Shown: one piece after another, positions 20,166-27,320 of the stretch
How positions within the stretch are numbered: the stretch's first letter is position 1
How the letters are laid out: each line of letters opens with the position of its first letter
Assembly: GCF_000429605.1 (NCBI RefSeq)
Contig: NZ_KE386925.1
Location: 585,209-649,208, forward strand
DNA length: 64,000 nt
Direction of reading: 5' to 3'
Source of the DNA: Azonexus hydrophilus DSM 23864
GTDB taxonomy: Bacteria; Pseudomonadota; Gammaproteobacteria; Burkholderiales; Rhodocyclaceae
Notes under the pieces: generated by a model
What the model was told of the DNA's origin: nothing
The model's input: only the letters and a program-made list of their open reading frames with translations
Database searches by the model: none
Position numbers and translations under genes: made by a program

Positions 20166-22370
20166 TTAATTGGCCGCTGTCGAGCGGGGCAAGGCATTAT
20201 TGGCATTCATGTCACGCTCTTCCTGACGCACGTTGCGCTGGACCAGCGCCTGGACATCGAGGATCAGGGCAACTTCCCCAGTTCCCAGGATAGTGGATCC
20301 ACCAATACCGCGCAGATGGCGGAAGATGGTGGACAAGGGCTTGATCACGGTCTGGAATTCGCCCATCAACTGATCGACGACGATCCCCGCCTTCTGGCCG
20401 GCAAACTGGACGACAACGATGTTCTCGCGCGCCGGCCGGTCGCCGCCGATCTCGAACATGTCGCGCAGACGGACGAAGGGCAGAACCTCGCCGCGCAGGT
20501 TGAGGAAATCGCGATCCGCCGACATGTCCGTGAGTTCGATACACTCGATGACCATGTCCAGCGGAATGACGTAGGCGGACTTGCCGACGCCGACCAGGAA
20601 GCCGTCGATGATTGCCAGCGTCAGCGGCAGGCGGATGGTGAAGGTCGTCCCGACGCCTTCGGTCGAACTCACTTCGCAACTGCCGCGCAGGCTCTGGATA
20701 TTGCGGCGCACCACATCCATGCCGACACCGCGGCCGGAAATGTTGGTCACCTGCTCGGCGGTCGAGAATCCCGGCTCCCAGATCAGGTTGATGATTTCCT
20801 GATCGCTCAGTTGCTGGGTTGGTTGGACCAGGCCCTTGTCGATGGCTTTCTGCAGGATTTTTTCGCGTGGCAGGCCACCGCCGTCGTCGACCACCTCGAT
20901 CACGATGCTGCCCGAATCGTGATAGGCGTTGAGTTCAAGACGACCGTGGCGCGATTTGCCCCGGGCCTCGCGCACATCCGGTTTCTCGATCCCATGGTCC
21001 ATGGAATTGCGCACCAGGTGCATCAACGGATCGCCGATCTTCTCGACGACCGACTTGTCGAGCTCGGTTTCGGCGCCGGTGATGACCAGATCGATTTCCT
21101 TGCCCAGTTCGCGCGAGGCGTCGCGGACGACGCGGTTGAAGCGGTTGAAGGTCTCGCCGATCTGGACCATGCGCAACTGCAGCGCCGAATCGCGAATGTT
21201 CTCGACCAGGCGCGACAGGATCGATGTCGATTCGACCAGCTCGCTCTGGCCGCTGCGCTGCGCCAGCAAATTGGCCGACGCACCGGCAATCACCAGTTCG
21301 CCGACCAGATCGATCAACTGATCGAGCTTGTCCGCCTGCACCCGGATCAGGCGGGCTTCGACCGCCTTTTTCTCGGAAACCTGGGTCTGCTTGCTGACCG
21401 CCGCCTCGACCACTTCCTTCTGCACCACTTTCTGGTCCACCAGGATTTCGCCGATCGGCAGTGCCTCGGCCTCGCTGTCCCCCGCCGGATCGGGCAGGCG
21501 GCCGCGCTGCTGGGAACTGAGCGCCTCATCGAGTTCGGCCTGGGTCAAGGCGCCGCAACGCAGCAGCATCTCGCCCAGACGCATGTCGTCTTCGGGCAGT
21601 TCCTTGATCAGCTTCAGGTACTCGGACAACTTGCTGTTCGGCGGCAGGATGCGCAATTCGCAGTCATCGCGGCAGAAATCGAAGACCTGCTCGATCTCGG
21701 CCTTGGAAGCGCGGGTCTGCAAGCGGATCTCGAAGCCCAGGTAGCACGACTCCGGGTCCATCTCGGCAGCTTCGGGCATGGCATCGGGAATGGTTTCGAG
21801 CGCGATGATCTCGCCCAGCGAAGCCAGGAAGCGGATGAAGGACAGGGGGTCCATACCGCCACGCATCATGTGCGGGCCAAAGCGTACGGAAATGTGCCAG
21901 CTGTCGGTATTGACCACGCCGCCGCCGGAAGCCTCGACATCGGCCTGCGCCTCGACCACGCTGCCGCCGGAAACCGGTGCAGCCGGTGTCGTGTAGGCAA
22001 CCAGTTCCTCGAGCAGGGCGTCGCCGGCAGCCTTGATCTCGGCCTCGGGTTCCGCCGCCCCTGACTCAAGCACATCCATCAGGCGCCCGAGATGGTCGCA
22101 ACAGCGCAGCAGCAAACCGGTCAGGTCGCTGGAAACCTGGATATCGCTGTTACGCAGGCGGTCGAGCACGTTCTCCACCTTGTGCATGAAGCCTTCGATG
22201 AAGTGGCACTCGATGACCCCCGAAGCGCCCTTGACGGTATGCGCGGCCCGGAAGATGCCGTTGATGTTGTCCTGGTTGTCGGGTTGCTGTTCCAGTTCAA
22301 GCAGCCCGCTTTCCATGGCCTGCAACTGCTCCCGACCTTCCTGAATGAATACGCTGGTCAGTTCATCCAC
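20166..22370 (-). CDS. cheA: CheA chemotaxis histidine kinase with an extra MshEN-like insert
   Basis: A 734-residue kinase. HPt domain with His44 (AAHTVKGASG); a WHISVRFGPHMMRGGMDP region (about 155-245) in place of a classical P2; then two 24-residue motifs (264-287 RLGxxLLxxGAL...Q and 305-328 xIGxxLVxxxVV...Q) resembling MshEN c-di-GMP-binding repeats; dimerisation helix (IRVQADKLDQLIDLVGELV); ATPase with RNSMDHGIE, DDGGGL and GRGVGMD; C-terminal CheW-like domain. GTG start at 22370 with GGAG seven bases before. It phosphorylates CheY-like and CheB partners. It starts 11 bases after the STAS gene ends. Confidence 0.95.
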   Translation of the reverse strand: MDELTSVFIQEGREQLQAMESGLLELEQQPDNQDNINGIFRAAHTVKGASGVIECHFIEGFMHKVENVLDRLRNSDIQVSSDLTGLLLRCCDHLGRLMDVLESGAAEPEAEIKAAGDALLEELVAYTTPAAPVSGGSVVEAQADVEASGGGVVNTDSWHISVRFGPHMMRGGMDPLSFIRFLASLGEIIALETIPDAMPEAAEMDPESCYLGFEIRLQTRASKAEIEQVFDFCRDDCELRILPPNSKLSEYLKLIKELPEDDMRLGEMLLRCGALTQAELDEALSSQQRGRLPDPAGDSEAEALPIGEILVDQKVVQKEVVEAAVSKQTQVSEKKAVEARLIRVQADKLDQLIDLVGELVIAGASANLLAQRSGQSELVESTSILSRLVENIRDSALQLRMVQIGETFNRFNRVVRDASRELGKEIDLVITGAETELDKSVVEKIGDPLMHLVRNSMDHGIEKPDVREARGKSRHGRLELNAYHDSGSIVIEVVDDGGGLPREKILQKAIDKGLVQPTQQLSDQEIINLIWEPGFSTAEQVTNISGRGVGMDVVRRNIQSLRGSCEVSSTEGVGTTFTIRLPLTLAIIDGFLVGVGKSAYVIPLDMVIECIELTDMSADRDFLNLRGEVLPFVRLRDMFEIGGDRPARENIVVVQFAGQKAGIVVDQLMGEFQTVIKPLSTIFRHLRGIGGSTILGTGEVALILDVQALVQRNVRQEERDMNANNALPRSTAAN

Positions 22371-22381
22371 GAATCTGCTCC

Positions 22382-22687
22382 TTAATGCTGCTCATGTGCG
22401 GTAATGACGACCGGATCACCGAAAAAAGCGGCGAGATTGCAGAAATCGAGTGTCTGGCGCACCACCGGGCTGTGCGCGACGATGGACATCTGCTTGTCCA
22501 GTCGCGCCGCTTCGCGCTTGGCCAGGATCAGCAACTGCAATCCGGCCGAATCGATTTCGGCAACCTGGGAAAGATCCAGCTCCAGGCCGTCGGCGGCATC
22601 CAAGGCAGCCACCAGCTGGTTCTTCTGGTCGAGCGCGTTGTAGATGGTCATGTCCTCGACAATGACCAGGCGGTTATTGCTCCCCAT
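22382..22687 (-). CDS. STAS-domain protein (anti-sigma factor antagonist-like)
   Basis: A 101-residue single STAS domain. The conserved EIDSAGLQLLILAKREA segment contains Ser47 at the position phosphorylated in SpoIIAA/RsbV proteins. No RsbW-type kinase or sigma factor is encoded nearby; its place directly before cheA suggests a role inside the chemosensory complex rather than in sigma control. Start ATG at 22687 has a strong RBS (CGGAGG). The stop TAA is part of the cheA ribosome-binding region, so the two are likely coupled. Confidence 0.85.
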   Translation of the reverse strand: MGSNNRLVIVEDMTIYNALDQKNQLVAALDAADGLELDLSQVAEIDSAGLQLLILAKREAARLDKQMSIVAHSPVVRQTLDFCNLAAFFGDPVVITAHEQH

Positions 22688-22697
22688 ACAACCTCCG

Positions 22698-23978
22698 TCA
22701 GAACAGTTCGATCTTTGCCGACCCGCCGGATGCCTTGGCATTCACGCTGGGTGACTGGTGCAAGGCTTCCTGATGACTGATCCGCTGTGCATCCATGACG
22801 TACTTGCCGTACAAGTCGTCGAGGTGCTCGGCCAGCGGCACATATTCGAAGGTTTCGCCTTCGGCGTCGCGAATGCGCCGGGCCAGGGTGTCGGCATGCT
22901 CGTCGAGCTTGCGCAAGGCATTGGAGACGATTTCGATCTGCTGGCGGGTGATGTCCTGGAACTGGACGCAGGCCAGCACATCCATGAACATCCGGGCCAG
23001 TTCGCCGCTGGCTTCGCGGACCGTACGCAACACGTTGAGGTCATGATCGAGCAGGGTCTGGTAACCCTCGCCCAGACTGCCGAGCTGGGCGGCAAACTCG
23101 GTCAAAGCCGCACGCTCGCCTTCCACGCTGGAATGCGCAAGCTTGTCCTGGAACTGGGTGCGGATCGAGCTGGCAACCCCGTTGATCCCCTCGTTGATCT
23201 TGTTGACCGCGACATCGGTCTCGGTCGACAGCTTGCGTACCTCGTCGGCAACCACGGCAAAACCCCGCCCGGCTTCGCCGGCCCGAGCGGCTTCGATGGC
23301 CGCGTTGAGCGCCAGCAGATTGGTCTGGCTGGAAATATCCTTGACCAGCCGGACCAGCGTACCCAGGCCTTGGGCCTCGTGCACGATCTGCTCGATGCGC
23401 TGCTGATCGAGTTGCGCTTCCTCGATCCGCTTGCGGATGTAGGAATCCATTTTTTCGATCAGCGCACGATTGCCCTGGATATCCTCCTCCGAGCTGTTCG
23501 CCAGTTCGCTCGATGTCCTGGCCGTTTCCGCGACAAAATTATCCAGGGTGGTCACTACCGAATCGATGGCCTGCAGGCGTTCCGTAATGTCGTAAGCGGC
23601 TTTTTCGGTGGCGGCAACAATCCCGTCCAGCTGCCTGCGCAACACTTCGTTGAAATTGCGCACGCCGGCCAACTCCCGGGCGACCTCCTCGCTGACCGTC
23701 TCGACATTGCTGATCTTGCCGACGATTTCCTCCTGCTGCGTCGTCATCCCCAGCATCGCATCGCGGTACACCGCCAGGGAGACCAGGCGTTGCGCCAGGT
23801 AAGCCGCCAGCACCAGGAAGACAGAACCAACGGCATCGCCCAGCGGATTGCTGAATCCCAGGCCGGGCAGCAAGATCTCGTGAAACCATTCGTTGAGCAG
23901 GTAGACCACGACGAAGGCAACTGCCGCCACCAGGAGCGCAACGATCAAGCCCCGACGTTTCAGGTTATCGATCGGCAT
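22698..23978 (-). CDS. Receptor-like protein: two TM helices, MCP signalling hairpin and a C-terminal CheZ-like phosphatase motif
   Basis: A 426-residue protein. Two N-terminal hydrophobic segments (about 10-28 and 46-66) leave only a very short periplasmic loop, so no sensor domain. The receptor hairpin [33 protein letters not shown] lies near 225-260. After it comes a helical region with [20 protein letters not shown]: Asp342 and Gln346 have the i/i+4 spacing of the CheZ catalytic pair (FQDLTGQ in E. coli CheZ). The protein ends AKIELF, as does CheD (KKIELF). No separate cheZ or cheC is present in the cluster. A membrane-tethered CheY~P phosphatase is inferred; a receptor with a coincidental helix is the alternative. 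Confidence 0.85.
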   Translation of the reverse strand: MPIDNLKRRGLIVALLVAAVAFVVVYLLNEWFHEILLPGLGFSNPLGDAVGSVFLVLAAYLAQRLVSLAVYRDAMLGMTTQQEEIVGKISNVETVSEEVARELAGVRNFNEVLRRQLDGIVAATEKAAYDITERLQAIDSVVTTLDNFVAETARTSSELANSSEEDIQGNRALIEKMDSYIRKRIEEAQLDQQRIEQIVHEAQGLGTLVRLVKDISSQTNLLALNAAIEAARAGEAGRGFAVVADEVRKLSTETDVAVNKINEGINGVASSIRTQFQDKLAHSSVEGERAALTEFAAQLGSLGEGYQTLLDHDLNVLRTVREASGELARMFMDVLACVQFQDITRQQIEIVSNALRKLDEHADTLARRIRDAEGETFEYVPLAEHLDDLYGKYVMDAQRISHQEALHQSPSVNAKASGGSAKIELF

Positions 23979-23988
23979 GTCAATGACC

Positions 23989-24354
23989 TCAGCGCAGGAC
24001 CAGCTTGATGGTATTCAGCAGTTCGTCCGCGGTCGCGGGCTTGACGATCCAGCCCGACGCACCGGCCGCCTTGGCCTCCAGCTTGCGCGACTGTTGCGAC
24101 TCGGTGGTCAGGAACAGGATGGGAATGAACTTGTAAGCCGGCAGCTTGCGCACTTCCTTGATCAACTCGATCCCGTTGATGCCGGGCATGTTCAGATCGG
24201 TGATCAGCAGGTCGACCTTGACGCCGGCCTGGAATTTCTTCAACGCCTCTTCACCGCTTCCGGCCTTCTCGGTGGCGTAACCCGCCTTGCCGAGAATGTT
24301 CGAAATGCTGAGCAGGATGGTGGCTGAATCATCGACTAGGAATATTGTTTTCAT
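23989..24354 (-). CDS. CheY-like single-domain response regulator
   Basis: A 121-residue receiver domain: acidic pair D8-D9, phospho-acceptor D53 ([11 protein letters not shown]), the LTT switch residue near 83 and Lys near 105 (VKPAT). It has no output domain. First gene of the chemotaxis operon; ATG at 24354. It is probably the CheY of this CheA. The next gene product, with a CheZ-like motif, would be the natural phosphatase for it. Confidence 0.92.
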   Translation of the reverse strand: MKTIFLVDDSATILLSISNILGKAGYATEKAGSGEEALKKFQAGVKVDLLITDLNMPGINGIELIKEVRKLPAYKFIPILFLTTESQQSRKLEAKAAGASGWIVKPATADELLNTIKLVLR

Positions 24355-24418
24355 TGCGTGCAGACTCTTATTGGGGTTGCTGGGCTGTTCTTGATGCCGC
24401 CCGGAGAACGACGAACTT

Positions 24419-24446
24419 ATAGTACAAGCAAAATTAATTATTACAA
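24419..24446 (-). promoter_or_regulatory. Candidate sigma70 promoter of the chemotaxis operon
   Basis: On the minus strand TTGTAA (24446-24441) and TACTAT (24424-24419) are separated by 16 bases in an AT-rich stretch 65 bases before the cheY-like start. I saw no sigma28-type flagellar promoter here. Confidence 0.5.
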
Positions 24447-24508
24447 ACCACAAAAACCGCAATATCCAGCAGGTTATTCATAACAATTTCAGCTTTGCCG
24501 GAAAGCTC

Positions 24509-25348
24509 TCAAAAACGCAAGGCATCGGAGAGTGAATCAACCTCCCGCCGGGACTCTTCGAGAATTTCGGTGAGCAATTCCTCGCCGATCAGCAACTCGA
24601 TTTCGGCACTCCCGCGGGATGGTGAACCACCATCGACCCGGACATGCAGCGGCGACGGGACCGGACACAATTCCTCGGCCAGCAGCAGCGTGTCGCCAAG
24701 GGTCGCCGGCGGCATCCCCAGATAACCCTCCCAATAGGTGTCGACCGCCGCCCTGATGTTCTCCGGAACATTCAGCACCCGCAGCAGCGGCTCGCCGATC
24801 GTGCGCTCGCCGCTTTCGATCCATTCGGCAAAATCGTCGCCGAGGACACCGGGGTAATCCTGGCTGCGCGAAAGCAGGTAAAACCCCGCGACTTCATGGA
24901 CGATACCGGCGAACATCGCCGCCTCCGGATCGAGCCGGGTAACCCGGCGGGCCAGCACCCGCGCCAGCGCCGCCACATGGGCACTGTGCGCCCACAGTTT
25001 CTCCGCCAGTGCGCTGGCGTCCGCAGGTATCGAGTTCCCGGCCATCTGCCGCGCGACGACTGCCATTGCCAGGGTGCGCACCGTGGCCAGCCCGATCCTG
25101 GCAATGGCCGAGCGCAGATCGTCGATTTCCCGCCCATAGGGGTTGTAGGCCACCGAATTGGCCAGTGCGACGATGCGCGCCGACAACACCGGCTCGGCCT
25201 GCACCAGTTTGGCGACGGCGTCGATGTGACAATCGGGATCGGCCAGCATGTCGCGGATGCGCAACGCCAGCCGGACGCTGGTCGGGAAGACCACACCGTG
25301 CTCGCTGATCTGCGCAGCTATTGCCGAGAAAACCTGTGCCTTGTCCAA
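24509..25348 (-). CDS. HDOD domain protein
   Basis: A 279-residue protein whose first 200 residues form an HDOD domain (PTSVRLALRIRDML, AEPVLSARIVALANSVAYNP, IARIGLATVRTLAMAV, HSAHVAALARVLARR). HDOD proteins are non-catalytic HD relatives used in signalling, often beside chemotaxis genes or in c-di-GMP pathways. A C-terminal tail of about 80 residues has no recognised domain. The TTG start at 25348 is supported by GGAGG seven bases upstream. The 154-base gap to the cheY-like gene holds the candidate operon promoter. Confidence 0.85.
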   Translation of the reverse strand: MDKAQVFSAIAAQISEHGVVFPTSVRLALRIRDMLADPDCHIDAVAKLVQAEPVLSARIVALANSVAYNPYGREIDDLRSAIARIGLATVRTLAMAVVARQMAGNSIPADASALAEKLWAHSAHVAALARVLARRVTRLDPEAAMFAGIVHEVAGFYLLSRSQDYPGVLGDDFAEWIESGERTIGEPLLRVLNVPENIRAAVDTYWEGYLGMPPATLGDTLLLAEELCPVPSPLHVRVDGGSPSRGSAEIELLIGEELLTEILEESRREVDSLSDALRF

Positions 25349-25434
25349 AGATACCCCTCCGCTGTGGAGCTAAGGTATCAGATCACCAAGACAACTGCCA
25401 CCAGCAAAAACCCGGAAGGGACCCCACCAACGGC

Positions 25435-26058
25435 TTAGCCCGGATTGCGACGCAGGGCCATGTGTGCGGCGACCATGCCGGCAATCTCGAATTCCATGCC
25501 ACTTCCCCGGCGGCAGCCGAGCAACAGGTGGAGCAGGCCGCTGGTGAAGGCCCAGGTATCGCGGGCAACCACATCCGGATCAAGTCCGGCCCGAAGATAA
25601 CCCTTCTCGGCCGCCAGCCGGTACATGCGCAGGATCTTGTCGAGGAATTCCTGCGCCGGCCGACCGACTTCCTGTTCGATGCTGGCGAATTCATCGACAT
25701 ATTCACAGCGCGAGATCATGATCTCGAAAACCTCGCGAAACTCGGCATTCTCCACCAGCACCCGGAAAAACTGGCGGATCGAACCCTCGATGGCATCCAG
25801 CGGATTGTGTAGCGCAGGATCGTAAAGGATGGCATCGGTACTGCCGATCATCGGCGCGAACATGGCGTCGCGCATTGCAAAAAACAGCTCGGCCTTGTCC
25901 TTGAAGTGCCAGTAAACCGCACCGCGGGTGACACCGGCCTCACGGGCGATGCGGTCAAGCGAGGAACGACTGACGCCACACGCGTGAAATACGCGTCGGG
26001 CAGCATCGATGATCTCCTGACGCGTCCGCTCGGCTTCTTCCTTGGTTTTCCTGACCAT
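25435..26058 (-). CDS. acrR: TetR-family repressor of the AcrR/TtgR type
   Basis: A 207-residue regulator. The N-terminal helix-turn-helix (IIDAARRVFHACGVSRSSLDRIAREAGVTRGAVYWHFKDKAELF) and the opening KTKEEAERTRQ are typical of AcrR/TtgR/MexR-like TetR proteins that repress RND pumps and are released by drugs. It is divergent from the RND operon; between them lies an inverted repeat that closely resembles the E. coli AcrR operator. The symbol follows this context; ttgR would be equally apt. Confidence 0.88.
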   Translation of the reverse strand: MVRKTKEEAERTRQEIIDAARRVFHACGVSRSSLDRIAREAGVTRGAVYWHFKDKAELFFAMRDAMFAPMIGSTDAILYDPALHNPLDAIEGSIRQFFRVLVENAEFREVFEIMISRCEYVDEFASIEQEVGRPAQEFLDKILRMYRLAAEKGYLRAGLDPDVVARDTWAFTSGLLHLLLGCRRGSGMEFEIAGMVAAHMALRRNPG

Positions 26059-26132
26059 TTCCTTCTCCTGTTGCCTGCTGCTTTCCCCGGGCGGACGCCA
26101 TGGTAAATCGCCTACCCGATAAAACGAAATGT

Positions 26133-26160
26133 TTTACATACATTCGTGTCTGTATATAAT
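26133..26160 (+). promoter_or_regulatory. Sigma70 promoter of the RND efflux operon
   Basis: TTTACA (26133-26138) and a consensus TATAAT (26155-26160) are separated by 16 bases; predicted start near 26167, 23 bases before the adaptor ATG. The -35 element and spacer are covered by the candidate repressor operator. Confidence 0.8.
26135..26158. promoter_or_regulatory. Candidate AcrR-type operator
   Basis: A 24-base inverted repeat beginning TACATACATT and ending TGTATATA. From memory, it matches the E. coli AcrR operator (TACATACATT...TGTATGTA) at 20 of 24 positions. It spans the -35 and spacer of the efflux promoter, so binding would block transcription. Confidence 0.75.
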
Positions 26161-26189
26161 AACGCAAAAATTTCCCGGAGCCCCAACTC

Positions 26190-27311
26190 ATGAAAACGCT
26201 GAAGCCCACCTTGCTTGCCTTGGCCATCTGTACCCTCGGCCTCGCCGCCTGTTCCGATCAACAAGGGGCTGCCGGCCCGCAGATGGGGCCGATGCCGGTC
26301 ACCGTCCTGGAAATGCAGCCGCGTACCGTACCGACCTCGATCGAGGTCATGGCACAGACCGAAGGCGCGCGCGAGACCGAAGTCCGCGCCCGCGTCGGCG
26401 GCATCCTGATCCGCCGCCTTTATCAAGAAGGCGAGGTGGTCAAGGCCGGCCAGCCGCTGTTCCAGATTGACCGGGCACCGTTCGAGATCGCCCTGGCCGA
26501 AGCCCGCGCCCGCGCCGACCAGACGGCGCGCGAGAAACAACGCCTGAAAGGCCTGGCCGAAGCCCGGGCAATCAGCCAGAAGGATTACGACGACGCCGTC
26601 TCGGCCGATGCGATGGCCCAGGCCGCGCTGCGCCAGGCCGAACTCAACCTGTCGTGGACCACCGTGACCGCGCCGGTCGCCGGCACCAGCGGGCGCGCCG
26701 TGCGTTCCGAGGGCAATCTGGTGAATACCGGCAGCGACAGCCTGCTGACCTCGATCTACCAGACCAACCCGATGTGGGTCAGCTTCTCGCTGGGCGAGAG
26801 CGATCTGGCCAAACTGCCGGCCGGCCGGGTCCGCGACGAAGACGTGCGCGGCGTCGAGCTGATCCTGGCCAACGGTCAGGTTTATGGTCAGCCGGGCAAA
26901 CTCAACTTCGTTGCCGCCAATCTCGACACGACCCTCGGCACCCAGGCGTTGCGCGCCGAATTTGCCAACCCGGAACAGCAACTGCTGCCCGGCCAGTTCG
27001 TCCGTGTACGCCTGCTCACCGGCGAACGCGACGGCGTTTTCCTGGTCCCGCAGACGGCGGTGATCCAGAGCGAACAGGGTAACCTGGTGATGACCGCCGA
27101 CGCCGAGAACAAGGTCGCCCCGCGCCCGATCAAGACCGGTGAATGGTACGGCAAGGACTGGGTGGTGCTCGGCGGACTGCAGCCGGGCGACAAGGTCATC
27201 GTCGACAACCTCATGAAACTGCGCCCCGGCGCCCCGGTCGCGCCGCATCCGCCGGCCGCCCCGGGCAAGCCGGCCGGCGCCGCACCTGCCGCAACGGCCA
27301 AGGCCGAGTAA
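26190..27311 (+). CDS. acrA: RND efflux periplasmic adaptor (AcrA/MexA type)
   Basis: A 373-residue lipoprotein: signal peptide ending in the lipobox LAACSD (Cys near residue 17). Family features are VRARVGGILIRRLYQEGEVVKAGQPLFQID (lipoyl half), a helical hairpin (about 95-140), WTTVTAPVAGTSGRA and the beta-barrel/membrane-proximal domains, with an Ala/Pro-rich tail. It bridges the inner-membrane pump and the outer-membrane channel. RBS CCGGAG before the ATG. It is followed nine bases later by the pump gene. Confidence 0.95.
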   Translation: MKTLKPTLLALAICTLGLAACSDQQGAAGPQMGPMPVTVLEMQPRTVPTSIEVMAQTEGARETEVRARVGGILIRRLYQEGEVVKAGQPLFQIDRAPFEIALAEARARADQTAREKQRLKGLAEARAISQKDYDDAVSADAMAQAALRQAELNLSWTTVTAPVAGTSGRAVRSEGNLVNTGSDSLLTSIYQTNPMWVSFSLGESDLAKLPAGRVRDEDVRGVELILANGQVYGQPGKLNFVAANLDTTLGTQALRAEFANPEQQLLPGQFVRVRLLTGERDGVFLVPQTAVIQSEQGNLVMTADAENKVAPRPIKTGEWYGKDWVVLGGLQPGDKVIVDNLMKLRPGAPVAPHPPAAPGKPAGAAPAATAKAE

Positions 27312-27320
27312 GGGGCAAAC

